Below the pieces are notes generated by a model. It saw nothing but the letters and a program-made list of their open reading frames with translations, was not told where the DNA came from and did not search any database. Positions 31,933 through 41,239 of a stretch of 64,000 nucleotides of DNA are shown here, piece by piece. Each line of letters opens with the position of its first letter. Within the stretch, counting starts at the first letter, position 1. Source of the DNA: CF-13 sp035279665 (lineage in GTDB: Bacteria; Chloroflexota; Dormibacteria; CF-121); NCBI GenBank assembly GCA_035279665.1, contig DATEHI010000149.1, positions 39,215 to 103,214 of the forward strand. The letters are read 5' to 3'. The position numbers were made by a program, and so were the translations under genes.

Positions 31933-33996
31933 ATGACCACTAGGTACGGCGTAGTGGTATGGGTCGGCTTCGGGCTCTCGATCTTCCTCGCCGCCGGGTC
32001 CCTCGCAGCACTGGTCGCCATACACGCGCCAGCCGAAGGCGGACCAATTCCTTTGCTGCTGCTGATCGCCGGCACGCTCTGCTATTCGGGTGTCGGTGTT
32101 GTGATTGCCACCCGACAGCCCGCCAACCGGATCGGATGGCTGCTCCTTCTGATCGGGCTCCTGAGCGCTGCTGGCCTGGCCACCAGCGGCTACGCCGTGA
32201 TGGCCCGCACCCTGGCGCCCGGCTCGTTGCCGTTCGGCATCTGGGCAGGCTGGAGCTTCACCTGGTTGATCTGGCTGGTGCTGGTTGCCGTCCCCTTCGT
32301 GCCCCTGCTCTTTCCCACGGGACGCCCGCCTTCAGGCCGGTGGTGGATCGTCGCCGCCCTCCTTACCGCCTCTGGCGGAGCGCTCGCGCTACTCACGATG
32401 CTGCGTCCTGGCGAGATCGTCCTCGGGCCCGGCAACCCGGCGCTCGGTCCCAATCCGGCGGGCGTTGGCATCCTCGCCGGCGTCGAAGCCCGGTTCTTCG
32501 AGCCGCTCAATGGCCTATATCTCGTCGCCGTCGTCGCTGCCGCCGCGGCACCAATCTGGCGCTGGCGCCGCAGCCACGCCGATGAGCGCCAGCAGCTCAA
32601 GATACTTGCCTATGTCGCTGCCTGGATCATCGCCCTCCAGGTACTCACTTACGCGACCCCGCTGTCGCGGTTGCCGCAAGCCGCGAATATCCTCTGGGCG
32701 CTGAGCTTTGCCGGCCTGGTCATCGGGTTGCCAGCCGCGACCGCGATCGCTGTTCTCAGGTATCACCTCTACGACATTGACCTCGTTATCAGCAAGACGC
32801 TGGTTTTCGCTGGGCTTGCCGCGTTTGTCACCGCCGCATACGTGGTGATCGTGGTCGGCGTCGGCGCGCTGATTGGAAGCGCCGGACAGCTGAACCTTCC
32901 TCTTTCGATCCTCGCCACGGCCCTGGTGGCGGTGGTCTTCCAGTCGGCGCGCACGCGAGCGCAGGCTCTGGCGAACCGGATGGTCTACGGACGTCGCACT
33001 GATCCGCATGAGGTTCTTTCCCGACTGTCAGAAATGGTGGCCGAATCCAGCTCCGGCGAGCATCTCCTGGTGCGCATGCTGCAACTCGTTGCTGATACCA
33101 CGGGCGCCGGCTCGGGGGCGATCTACCTGAACGTCGGCGTCGAGCGAGTTCTGACGGCGCGCTGGCCAGCGGGTCAGCACGACGTTGCCGGAAGGTCGTT
33201 CCCGATCAAGCACCAGGGAAAGGAGATCGGCCAGCTGATCGTTTCCGAGCCGTCGCATTCGATCACCGGCGGCGCTGAACGATTGCTGACCGACGTCGCT
33301 GGTCAGGCAGGCTTGCTACTGCGTAACCTGCACCTGACTGCTGAACTGCAAGCGCGAGTTGCAGAGCTCGCGGAATCAAGGCTGCGGATCGTCTCGGCCC
33401 AGGATGTTGAGCGTCGCCGCTTGGAGCGCGACATCCACGACGGGGTCCAGCAGCATGTCGTGGCCCTGATGGCCAAACTGCAATTGGCACGCAACCAGAT
33501 CCTTCGCAAGTCCAATAGGTCTGCGAATACGCTCGAGGAGGTGCAGGCGGACGCGGGCCGCCTCCTCGAGGAGCTGCGTGAACTGGCGAGTGGCATCCAC
33601 CCAACAGTTCTCACCGACGGCGGAGTCGTGGCAGCAGTCCGCTCCCGGGCGGATCGACTCCCGATCAAGGTCGTTCTTCACGCGGACCCGGCGAGCCGGT
33701 CTAGGCGCTATGCGGAGCCGATCGAAGCGGCCGGTTATTTCATCGCTTGCGAAGCGCTCGCCAACATCCTGAAGCATGCCGGTGCGTCTCGGGCAACGGT
33801 GACAATCTCCGCTGTGAATGGCACGCTTGCAATAAAGGTCGAGGATAACGGGAAAGGGTTCGATCCCTCTACAGTCGTGCGGTCGGGCCTCCGCGGCCTG
33901 CAGGACCGCGTCGAGACCCTCGGTGGCCGGCTGGAAGTGACCAGCGTTAATGGCGAGGGGACGACCCTTTCCGCTAGCCTGCCCACCCATGGCTGA
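31933..33996 (+). CDS. membrane histidine kinase, NarL-type (HisKA_3)
   Basis: A 687-residue sensor kinase. About nine membrane helices fill residues 8-310, a GAF-like domain spans about 340-470, and the dimerisation/phosphoacceptor region is ERRRLERDIHDGVQQHV with His502. The ATPase domain ends with VEDNGKGFD and GLRGLQDRVETLGGRLEVTS. GGGAGG precedes ATG 31933. The stop overlaps the response regulator start by 8 bp, so the two form a pair. The large membrane sensor suggests a lipid, redox or envelope signal. About 200 bp upstream (31735-31932) holds no ORF and is probably promoter sequence. Confidence 0.93.
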   Translation: MTTRYGVVVWVGFGLSIFLAAGSLAALVAIHAPAEGGPIPLLLLIAGTLCYSGVGVVIATRQPANRIGWLLLLIGLLSAAGLATSGYAVMARTLAPGSLPFGIWAGWSFTWLIWLVLVAVPFVPLLFPTGRPPSGRWWIVAALLTASGGALALLTMLRPGEIVLGPGNPALGPNPAGVGILAGVEARFFEPLNGLYLVAVVAAAAAPIWRWRRSHADERQQLKILAYVAAWIIALQVLTYATPLSRLPQAANILWALSFAGLVIGLPAATAIAVLRYHLYDIDLVISKTLVFAGLAAFVTAAYVVIVVGVGALIGSAGQLNLPLSILATALVAVVFQSARTRAQALANRMVYGRRTDPHEVLSRLSEMVAESSSGEHLLVRMLQLVADTTGAGSGAIYLNVGVERVLTARWPAGQHDVAGRSFPIKHQGKEIGQLIVSEPSHSITGGAERLLTDVAGQAGLLLRNLHLTAELQARVAELAESRLRIVSAQDVERRRLERDIHDGVQQHVVALMAKLQLARNQILRKSNRSANTLEEVQADAGRLLEELRELASGIHPTVLTDGGVVAAVRSRADRLPIKVVLHADPASRSRRYAEPIEAAGYFIACEALANILKHAGASRATVTISAVNGTLAIKVEDNGKGFDPSTVVRSGLRGLQDRVETLGGRLEVTSVNGEGTTLSASLPTHG

Positions 33997-34669
33997 ACAG
34001 CTTCGGGTGATCATCGCCGAGGACAACTACCTGCTTCGGGAAGGGACCCGCCGTCTCCTCGAAGATTCGGAGGAGGTCGATGTCGTAGCCGCCGTGGGCA
34101 CCGCGGTCGAGTTGCTCGATGCAGTAGAACGCATGCAACCGCACGCCGTGCTGACCGACATCCGCATGCCGCCCGGTCACCACATGGAAGGGATCGAGGC
34201 CGCCCGGACGATACGATCCCGCCACCCGGAGGTCGGCGTGGTCGTGCTCTCGCAGCACTCGGACGAGCTCTATGCCTACGAGCTCTTGAAGGACGGCACT
34301 GCTGGGCTCGCATATCTGCTTAAGGAGAGGGTGAGCGATCTCGAAGCTTTGGTGCGAACTCTCAGGGAGGTCGTGATGGGCGGCTCGGTGATCGACGCCA
34401 AGGTTGTCGAGGCGTTGCTTGGGCGGCGGGCCCGCGAGGAGGAATCCGCGCTAAGCACTCTGAGCCCGCGCGAACGGCAGGTGCTGGCAAAGATGGCCGA
34501 AGGGAGCACAAATCCGGTCATCGCTCGCGGGCTGTTCATGTCGGAGTCGACCGTGGAGAAGCATGTGAGTGCAATTCTTTCGAAACTCGGTCTCTCGGAG
34601 GAGAAGGACGTCGACCGCCGGGTCGCCGCCGTGCTCGCTTACCTGAAGGGCGCCGACTCCATGGTTTAG
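33989..34669 (+). CDS. NarL/FixJ response regulator
   Basis: A 226-residue regulator from ATG 33989, inside the kinase gene's last codons. The receiver domain carries acidic residues E11/D12, phosphoacceptor D57 (VLTDIRM) and a switch Lys (LLKERV). The C-terminal LuxR-type helix-turn-helix reads LSPRERQVLAKMAEGSTNPVIARGLFMSESTVEKHVSAILSKL. A longer in-frame start at 33950 would add an unlikely 13 residues. It is the cognate partner of the upstream histidine kinase; the target genes are unknown. Confidence 0.94.
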   Translation: MAEQLRVIIAEDNYLLREGTRRLLEDSEEVDVVAAVGTAVELLDAVERMQPHAVLTDIRMPPGHHMEGIEAARTIRSRHPEVGVVVLSQHSDELYAYELLKDGTAGLAYLLKERVSDLEALVRTLREVVMGGSVIDAKVVEALLGRRAREEESALSTLSPRERQVLAKMAEGSTNPVIARGLFMSESTVEKHVSAILSKLGLSEEKDVDRRVAAVLAYLKGADSMV

Positions 34670-34788
34670 GCGAAGAGGGTCCGCCGCGACTTCATGCGGT
34701 GCTCCCCGGGCCCCGGTGGCGCCTTATCGCCTGCTTGCTCGTTCGCCGACCAGCCACAGCTGAGCAGCTGGTTTGCTCCCCCGCGATC

Positions 34789-34808
34789 TGTACATACTAC
34801 TTGGTACA
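34789..34808 (+). promoter_or_regulatory. inverted repeat, likely TetR operator
   Basis: TGTAC (34789-34793) and GTACA (34804-34808) are inverted arms 10 bp apart, 15 bp before the nitronate monooxygenase start. Such a site would control the monooxygenase-TetR operon, most simply by the TetR protein encoded two genes on. The arms are short, so chance occurrence is possible. Confidence 0.45.
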
Positions 34809-34823
34809 ATTCGGGGCCCAGTA

Positions 34824-35903
34824 ATGGAGCCAGCATCTCGCGTGTTGAACGGCTTGCAGTTTCCCATCGTGCAGGCCCCGCTTTCCGGTGGCGCTTCCAC
34901 GCCGGAGCTCGCTATCGCAGCTTGCCGGGTCGGTGCCCTTGGCTTCCTGGCCGGCGGCTATTTAACTGCAGAGAAGCTTGCCGAAGACATCCGTAGGGTC
35001 CGCGGCTTGTTCGCTGGACCGTTCGGCGTGAACCTCTTCGTTCCTGACGGAAACTCGCCTAAAGCGGAACTGCGCTCGTACATCGAACGCATTCGGATTG
35101 AAGCTTCCGTCGTTGGGTCCGAGCCCGGCGAACCGAAGTGGTCCGATGACGATTGGCAATCCAAGCTCGAGGTGGTGCTCGGCGAGCGGCCGGCCGTGGT
35201 CTCCTTCACGTTCGGCTGTCCCGAGCGCGAGGTAATCAATGATCTGCATGCCGCGGGGATTGAAGCCTGGGTGACGGTGACTGAGCCTGACGAGGCAGCA
35301 TTTGCCAGTGAGATCGGCGCAGACGCGCTGGTAGCACAGGGAGTCGAGGCAGGCGGACATCGCGCGAGCTTTGTCGATCAGGATGGTGTGGGAGAGGTCG
35401 GACTGCTGACGCTGATCCGTCTCGTCTTGAAGCGTGTAAAACTGCCCGTGATCGCCGCCGGGGGCATCTGTGACGGTTATTCAGTCGCTGCCGTCCTGGT
35501 CGCCGGCGCTAGCGCCGCCCAAATCGGCAGTGCATTTCTGGACACCCTCGAGGCAGGCACATCGCAGCCCCATCGCGAACGGCTTCGCTCGCCCGGCCGA
35601 ACCGCTCTCACACGTGCATTTAGCGGCAAGCGGGCCCGAGGCATCGTCAACGGCTTCATGGAACGCAACAGTTCAGCGGCGCCCATGGCGTACCCGCAGG
35701 TCCACTACCTGACCGCTCCGATGCGCGCAGCTGCCCGCGCCTCGGGCCAGCCCGACCTGATCAATCTCTGGGCCGGCCAGGGTTATGAGCTGATCGACCA
35801 CGGGGTCTCGGCCGGGCAGGTCATCGCGCGGATAGCGGCCGAGCTGGAGGACGCGCTGGGGACCTTGGCGCGCACCCCTCATCTAAGGCCGATGTCGCGG
35901 TAG
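34824..35903 (+). CDS. nitronate monooxygenase-like FMN enzyme
   Basis: A 359-residue TIM-barrel flavoenzyme from ATG 34824 (an in-frame start at 34773 would cover the putative operator). FPIVQAPLSGGASTPELAIAACRVGALGFLAGGYL is the family N-terminus. GADALVAQGVEAGGHRASF holds the catalytic His, and PVIAAGGICDG and VAGASAAQIGSAFLDTLEAG form the FMN phosphate site. Such enzymes oxidise propionate-3-nitronate and related nitronates; some act as FabK-like or NADH:quinone reductases. Four bases separate it from a TetR regulator in the same operon. Confidence 0.9.
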   Translation: MEPASRVLNGLQFPIVQAPLSGGASTPELAIAACRVGALGFLAGGYLTAEKLAEDIRRVRGLFAGPFGVNLFVPDGNSPKAELRSYIERIRIEASVVGSEPGEPKWSDDDWQSKLEVVLGERPAVVSFTFGCPEREVINDLHAAGIEAWVTVTEPDEAAFASEIGADALVAQGVEAGGHRASFVDQDGVGEVGLLTLIRLVLKRVKLPVIAAGGICDGYSVAAVLVAGASAAQIGSAFLDTLEAGTSQPHRERLRSPGRTALTRAFSGKRARGIVNGFMERNSSAAPMAYPQVHYLTAPMRAAARASGQPDLINLWAGQGYELIDHGVSAGQVIARIAAELEDALGTLARTPHLRPMSR

Positions 35904-35906
35904 GCC

Positions 35907-36473
35907 ATGTCGAAACGCGAGGCAATCGTGCAGGCGGCCAAAGATCTGATCTGGGAAGAGGGCTATGAAGCGATGAGCCCAAGAAACGTGATGGAACGCA
36001 GCGGTGCGGGCCAGGGCAGTCTATATCACCACTTCAAAGGCAAGCGCGACCTGGCGGGTCAGGCGCTCTGGGAGGTGAACGCCGAGCTCCGCGCCATCGC
36101 CGACCGCGTCTTCAGCCACTACGAACGGCGACCCCTGGAGCGACTGCGCCGCTTTCTGAATGCGCTTTCCCGTGATCCTTTGAAGGGCTGCCGCGTCGGC
36201 CGCCTGGCGGTAGAGTCGTCAATAGAGGATGAGGCAATCCGGGCGCCAGTAGCCGCTTGGTTCGAGTACGCCGAAGCCAAGGTCAAGGAAGCACTGGAGG
36301 AAGCTCGGGCCAGCGGTCAACTGAGGGAAGGCGCCGACGCGAACGATCTTGCGTTTACCATCATCGCCTTGCTGCAGGGCGGCTACCTCGTGGCGAGGGC
36401 GCACCACGATCCAGCTGCCATGCACCGCGCGCTGGCTGGCGGGATGGCATTGCTCGATTCGTCAGCGAAATAG
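35907..36473 (+). CDS. TetR-family regulator
   Basis: A 188-residue regulator: REAIVQAAKDLIWEEGYEAMSPRNVMERSGAGQGSLYHHFKGKRDLAGQAL is the TetR DNA-binding domain, followed by an all-helical ligand domain with CRVGRLAVE, resembling the YxaF/LmrA group. It is co-transcribed with the nitronate monooxygenase and probably represses that operon through the inverted repeat at 34.79 kb. The inducer is unknown. Confidence 0.92.
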   Translation: MSKREAIVQAAKDLIWEEGYEAMSPRNVMERSGAGQGSLYHHFKGKRDLAGQALWEVNAELRAIADRVFSHYERRPLERLRRFLNALSRDPLKGCRVGRLAVESSIEDEAIRAPVAAWFEYAEAKVKEALEEARASGQLREGADANDLAFTIIALLQGGYLVARAHHDPAAMHRALAGGMALLDSSAK

Positions 36474-36606
36474 TCGGTCGGGGTAATCGGGGTCTCGGAT
36501 TGGCTAGTCCGTCATTTGTTCAGCGTCTGCCCAGCGTCCGTCAAGCGTCGCTGGCCGACCTGGCCATATCATGATTGTTCGAATCCAACCTGGAGGAGAG
36601 GACGAC

Positions 36607-37071
36607 ATGAGCCCAAAGAAGGACACACAGAAGTCGGTCCGCAGCAGCGCTGGCGGGACGTCCGAGTTGATGACGAACGAGGAACGAGCCGCAATGAGGG
36701 AGACCATCAAGGAGCGGAGGCGCGCGCTATCGGGTGAGGCGGACGGAGAAAGCGATGTCCTCGCGAAGATCGCCGAGATGGCGGGACCCGATCGCGTCAT
36801 GGCCAAGCGGCTCCATGCCCTCATCAAAGCCAGCGCGCCGACTCTAGCTCCGAGAACCTGGTACGGCATGCCCGCGTACGCTAAGGACGGCAAGGTCGTC
36901 TGCTTCTTCCAAAGCGGGCAGAAGTTCAAATCGAGATACGCAACGTTCGGTTTCCAACCGGCTGCAAACCTCGACGAGGGTGATATCTGGCCAACCTCCT
37001 TCGCCCTGAAGAGGCTCACCGCCGCCGGCGAGGAGAGGATCGGCAAGCTTGTCAAGCGAGCGGCGACCTAA
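36607..37071 (+). CDS. DUF1801 (YdhG-like) protein
   Basis: A 154-residue cytoplasmic protein from ATG 36607, behind GGAGGAGAGG. A charged N-terminus of about 65 residues is followed by the DUF1801 core: LIKASAPTLAPRTWYGMPAYAKDGKVVCFFQSG, then RYATFGFQP and a terminal helix. The family includes YdhG/Fra, frataxin-like iron chaperones in Bacillus, but no metal ligand pattern is obvious. It stands alone between two non-coding gaps of about 130 and 115 bp. Confidence 0.82.
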   Translation: MSPKKDTQKSVRSSAGGTSELMTNEERAAMRETIKERRRALSGEADGESDVLAKIAEMAGPDRVMAKRLHALIKASAPTLAPRTWYGMPAYAKDGKVVCFFQSGQKFKSRYATFGFQPAANLDEGDIWPTSFALKRLTAAGEERIGKLVKRAAT

Positions 37072-37185
37072 GGAGTGAACGCCGCGGTACGTGCTCCTCA
37101 GTTGATACGTCCGAGCTGTAGACACTGCTGCGCCATGCTTGGGGCGCCGACCGGCACGTTTTCAGGCCTGCGATAGGCTTATCCG

Positions 37186-38667
37186 GTGTCCGGCCAGCCA
37201 TGGCACGACATCGTAGTCGTCGGTGGGGGCGCGGCCGGCTGCGTGGTGGCTGCGCGGCTCTCAGAATCGAGCTCTCGTTCAGTGCTTCTGCTCGAGGCAG
37301 GGCCAGACCTTCGCGTCGAGACACCTTCCGAGCTCCGCAACGGCTGGACGATCGAGCGCGAGCCGTATGACTGGGGATACGAATCGGAGCCTCATGCCGG
37401 CAGACCGCGACCAGTGCGACGGAAGAGGCTGCTTGGCGGTACCTCCTGGCTGACGCGGTTTACACCGCGGGGATCGCCCGCCGACTACGACGGTTGGGAG
37501 GCTCTCGGGAATCCCGGATGGAGCTTCGATGAGGTCCTCCCGTACTTCATCCGACTTGAGACCGACCTCGAGTTCGGTAGCGACCCGTGGCATGGCGGCC
37601 GCGGTCCCATGCCATCGACGCGCTACCTCGATCTCGACCACATGCCGATCTGCGAGGCAGTTGCCCGAGCATTACCGGCTGTTGGTTTCCCGATGGTTGA
37701 CGACCACAATCGACCGGGCGCGGTGGGAGCAGGACGCATGCCGATGAATACGCGCGATGGCAGGCGTGTTACGACCGCTGATGCGTATCTGCCGCTCGGG
37801 GCGACTCCCGCGAACCTGACGATACGGACCGACTCCCAGGTCGGCGAGGTCGTCTTTGGCGCGCCTGCTCGGGCTCGTGGCGTGCGGCTCCTCGACGGCA
37901 CTGTCATCGAAGCCGGCTGGGTTGTCCTTTGCGCCGGAACATATGGGACGCCGCCACTCCTGATGCGATCCGGCGTGGGACCAGCCGGCGAGCTCCGCGA
38001 GCTCGGCATACCCGTACTCGTCGATCTGCCGGGTGTAGGCGCCAATCTCGCCGACCACCCGTCTGTATACCTCGATTTCGGATACACCGGCCCTGCCCGC
38101 AGCAGGCCACTCCTTCACACCATAGCCACCTTCCACAGCGCTGCGCGTTCGACTCGCGAGACACCAGATCTGATGTTCTGGTTTGCGGACCCGAATGAGC
38201 AGGATCCGTCGTTCGGCATCGAAATCGTCTTGCTGCGACCGCGCTCCCGTGGACGAGTCCGCCTACGTTCGAAGGACCCAGCAGACCCCCCGAGGATCGA
38301 GCTGCCGAAGTTGAGCGAGTCTATTGACGTCGACAGGCTCGTCGAGGGCTACCGGCGCGCGCTGGCAGTCGCCAACAACGCAGCGGTGCGCGAGCTCTGT
38401 GGCGGCGCTGCTCCGACGGAGCCCGCCAGTCTGCCCGAACTGATCGATGCCGAGGAATATTCCATCCCACATGTTGTTGGCACCTGCGCAATGGGCCCCA
38501 GGCCGGAGGATGGAGGCGTCGTAGACGCCACCGGCCGAGTCCATGGAACCGAAAAGCTCAGCATCGTCGATGCTTCGATCATGCCCGACGTGCCCTCGGG
38601 CTTCGTTCATTTCCCTGTGATCATGATCGCCGAACGGCTGGCCGAGAGAATCAGTTTGCTTGTCTAG
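37186..38667 (+). CDS. GMC-family FAD oxidoreductase
   Basis: A 493-residue flavoenzyme starting at GTG 37186. The N-terminal VVVGGGAAGCVVAARLSE followed by VLLLEAGP binds FAD. RKRLLGGTSWLTRFTPRGSPADYDGWEALGNPGWSFDEVLPYF is the GMC signature 1 region; CAGTYGTPPLLMRSGVGP is signature 2. HVVGTCAMGP carries the catalytic His, and VDASIMPDVPSGFVHFPVIMIAERLAE the C-terminal FAD loop. Relatives oxidise alcohols such as choline or glucose; the second His/Asn catalytic residue appears as His in FVHFP. The substrate is unknown. Confidence 0.93.
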   Translation: MSGQPWHDIVVVGGGAAGCVVAARLSESSSRSVLLLEAGPDLRVETPSELRNGWTIEREPYDWGYESEPHAGRPRPVRRKRLLGGTSWLTRFTPRGSPADYDGWEALGNPGWSFDEVLPYFIRLETDLEFGSDPWHGGRGPMPSTRYLDLDHMPICEAVARALPAVGFPMVDDHNRPGAVGAGRMPMNTRDGRRVTTADAYLPLGATPANLTIRTDSQVGEVVFGAPARARGVRLLDGTVIEAGWVVLCAGTYGTPPLLMRSGVGPAGELRELGIPVLVDLPGVGANLADHPSVYLDFGYTGPARSRPLLHTIATFHSAARSTRETPDLMFWFADPNEQDPSFGIEIVLLRPRSRGRVRLRSKDPADPPRIELPKLSESIDVDRLVEGYRRALAVANNAAVRELCGGAAPTEPASLPELIDAEEYSIPHVVGTCAMGPRPEDGGVVDATGRVHGTEKLSIVDASIMPDVPSGFVHFPVIMIAERLAERISLLV

Positions 38668-38814
38668 GCCTGCGTCAGGCCAAGACGAATCGCCTAGGAA
38701 ATGCAGCCCAGGCGATGACAAAGGAGCTTTTAGAGCCCTGTGTTTCCCTAACAAGCGCCAAATAATGCCGTGCTACGTTCCCGGCAGCGCTCGCGGACAG
38801 AGCGGAGCAAGCCA

Positions 38815-40140
38815 ATGCGTCACTGGAAGGCATGGATCACGTTCGCCGCTGTCGTCGCCGTGGCTGTTCCTGCGACGCTCTACGGCTACGGCCGTCTCGC
38901 TCCGGGGGCGCCCGCGAGCCCCTCCCCCTCCCTCGTCTTCACGCCGGAGAGCGTCGTGCCATCGCCAGCACCGCTGGCAACCATGGCATCGCAGGCCTGG
39001 ATTCCAGACTGGGCTAGCGTATCGGGCGGCGTGTACGCCGTGCCGCCCAACTATGGCCGGACTTTCCCTGCCGGCTTCGGCCCGCCCCATGCCGCTTCTC
39101 TCACCGAGCTCGGAAGGCAGCCCGGGTGCGATCCGGCGAGCAGCGCGCCTGACCCATACGGACCGTGCGGCTGGGGCGCGTTCGTCCGCTGCGTCGACAA
39201 CCCGTGGACGCCTGCATGCAACCAGCGGCTCAGCAATGGGATGACCTGCGGGTTCGGGCTCCAGGACTGCATCGAGGCGCAGCTCACCTGCCGCCTTCCG
39301 ATCACCGGCGGGCTTACCATTGGGGGTTTTGTGAGCTTCCCGGAGGAGGTTTTTACGCCAGATCCGAGCTCGAACAATATTCGCATGCGCTGGCCCTTTC
39401 ACTATTCAGCCGGTCCTAGCTACGATCGTGTCTACGCGCGCTGGTTGCCGACCTCGATGGCGCTAACTTCGCCAGACGGGACCCACTACGCGTACTTCGG
39501 TCAAGACTGGGCGGTGCACGACGTAGGCGTCCTCGATGGCAGCGATCATGTGGTGGGCCCGCCGGGAGAATGGTTTCCGCTCGCGTACGCCGACGCGGGC
39601 ATCTATGCCGCGCCCTTCACTCAGGAGAACGGCCAAGGTGCCGGACTGTGGCTTTTACTTCAGAATCGTTCCAAACGGATCAGCCGATCCGGCTACTGGT
39701 CGATCGTGGGCGGCGGCGCAGCGTACGGACATCCCACGCAGAATCCGATACTGAGTTTCAACCAGCTCGTGCGCCTGGATCTGATCACCGGGACCTCCAC
39801 CCCCTGGTTTCGACGACCGCAGCAGTATCTCCAGGTGATCGGATTCGATGGAGCGGGCCATCCAATCGTATTGGCGACCGGGGGTCAGGAGGCGGGCATC
39901 CCCTATCCTGGCTACCGCGAGCTGTGGCTTATCACGGGACAGAATGCTGGAGTGAAGCTGATCTCAGGAGTACTGGATTTCATCCCCCAATCGATGTCGG
40001 ACAAGCACGGGATCTGGCTGTGGGGGAGTGATGGGCTCGATCTCCTTACGGTGGTTACCGACTCGGCAGGCGTCGCGCATCCAGTGTTCGCCCGCGTCGC
40101 GTCGCCGAGGGCGTTACACGCGGTCGGGACCTGCGCGTAG
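38815..40140 (+). CDS. secreted or membrane-anchored Cys-containing protein, unknown
   Basis: A 441-residue protein from ATG 38815 with an N-terminal signal anchor (WITFAAVVAVAVPATLYGYG) and a Pro/Ser-rich linker. A segment with eight cysteines (about residues 105-162: GCDP, PCGWGAFVRCVDNPWTPACNQR, MTCGFGLQDC, LTCRLP) looks like a disulfide-bonded extracellular unit. The rest has repeated aromatic/Gly-rich strands (VLDGSDHVVGPPGEWFPLAYADAGIYAAPF, then GIWLWGSDGLDLLTVV) that could form a beta-propeller. No enzyme motif is recognised. It lies upstream of an ABC exporter. Confidence 0.65.
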   Translation: MRHWKAWITFAAVVAVAVPATLYGYGRLAPGAPASPSPSLVFTPESVVPSPAPLATMASQAWIPDWASVSGGVYAVPPNYGRTFPAGFGPPHAASLTELGRQPGCDPASSAPDPYGPCGWGAFVRCVDNPWTPACNQRLSNGMTCGFGLQDCIEAQLTCRLPITGGLTIGGFVSFPEEVFTPDPSSNNIRMRWPFHYSAGPSYDRVYARWLPTSMALTSPDGTHYAYFGQDWAVHDVGVLDGSDHVVGPPGEWFPLAYADAGIYAAPFTQENGQGAGLWLLLQNRSKRISRSGYWSIVGGGAAYGHPTQNPILSFNQLVRLDLITGTSTPWFRRPQQYLQVIGFDGAGHPIVLATGGQEAGIPYPGYRELWLITGQNAGVKLISGVLDFIPQSMSDKHGIWLWGSDGLDLLTVVTDSAGVAHPVFARVASPRALHAVGTCA

Positions 40141-40315
40141 ATAGCGGAAACAGGTTCGAGACCAAGGTACTTCAGAAGGACCGGTGGTATTTGCTCACTC
40201 GAACCCGCGTGGCTGGCCGTCGCTTGTCTGAGGCATTCGACGTCGTCGGCGTGCATTAGCTTCGGGCGGCGTGTAACCCCGCGACGTACGCCTTACGGCT
40301 ACGATAACCGCGATC

Positions 40316-41239
40316 ATGCCTCGCCGGGTTATCGAAGTTGAGGGCTTGCGCAAGTCGTACGGCAGCCTGATGGCGGTCAATGGTGTTGATCTCACCGTCT
40401 CAGAGGGAGAAGTCTTTGCGCTGCTCGGGCCGAATGGCGCGGGCAAGACGACAACCGTTGAGATCCTGGAGGGATTCCGCACTCGCGATGCCGGACGAGT
40501 CTCGGTGCTTGGCGTCGATCCCGCGACCCATGCCCGCCGGCTCCGGGAACAGATGGGGATCGTCCTGCAATCGACTGGTATCGACCCCTACCTGACCGTC
40601 GCCGAGACGATCGACATGTACCGGGGCTTCTATCCGCATCCGCGATCGCTGGACGAGGTGATCACGCTGGTAGGGCTCGAGGAGAAGCGGACGGCGAAGG
40701 TCGAGAAGCTCTCCGGAGGGCAGAAACGCCGGCTCGATGTCGGGATTGCCCTGGCCGGCGATCCGGAAGTCCTGTTCCTTGATGAGCCGACGACGGGGTT
40801 CGATCCGAACGCCCGGCGACATGCCTGGGAGGTCGTCAAGAACCTTGCCAAGCTCGGCAAGACAATCTTCCTGACCACGCATTACATGGACGAGGCTCAA
40901 TATCTCGCCGATCGGGTGGCCGTGATCTCAGCCGGTCAGATTGTGGCCGAGGGCGACCCCGGCACGCTGGCTGGCCGTGACAGGGCGGGGACGACCATCC
41001 GCTTTCGACTGCCGGAGAGGGCCGGACTGCCAGAGGCGGTTAGCCAAAAAGCGACTATCAAGGACGGCATCGTCGAACTGAAAGCCGAGGATCCGACGCA
41101 ACTTCTCTTCGAGCTCACCTCCTGGGCGGTTTCGAGCCATGTTTTGCTCATGGGACTGGAGGTAACGCGACCATCGCTTGAAGACGTGTATCTCGAGATA
41201 ACGCGGGAAGCGCCTCCGGCCGCAGCAGCGTCTGAATGA
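40316..41239 (+). CDS. ABC transporter ATPase, DrrA/CcmA type
   Basis: A 307-residue ATPase: Walker A GPNGAGKTT (residues 38-46), Q-loop in GIVLQSTGI, ABC signature LSGGQKRRLDVGIAL, Walker B LFLDEPTTGFD and switch His in LTTHYMDEAQ. The extended C-terminus (about residues 225-300) is typical of DrrA-like exporters. It pairs with the ABC-2 permease whose start overlaps its stop (ATGA). The likely role is drug or lipid export. Confidence 0.95.
   Translation: MPRRVIEVEGLRKSYGSLMAVNGVDLTVSEGEVFALLGPNGAGKTTTVEILEGFRTRDAGRVSVLGVDPATHARRLREQMGIVLQSTGIDPYLTVAETIDMYRGFYPHPRSLDEVITLVGLEEKRTAKVEKLSGGQKRRLDVGIALAGDPEVLFLDEPTTGFDPNARRHAWEVVKNLAKLGKTIFLTTHYMDEAQYLADRVAVISAGQIVAEGDPGTLAGRDRAGTTIRFRLPERAGLPEAVSQKATIKDGIVELKAEDPTQLLFELTSWAVSSHVLLMGLEVTRPSLEDVYLEITREAPPAAAASE

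Noticed and set aside
40141..40315. Possible tRNA-like or gene remnant between the secreted protein and the ABC ATPase (GGTTCGAG motif)
   Set aside because: No cloverleaf can be drawn and no protein similarity is seen; treated as promoter sequence.
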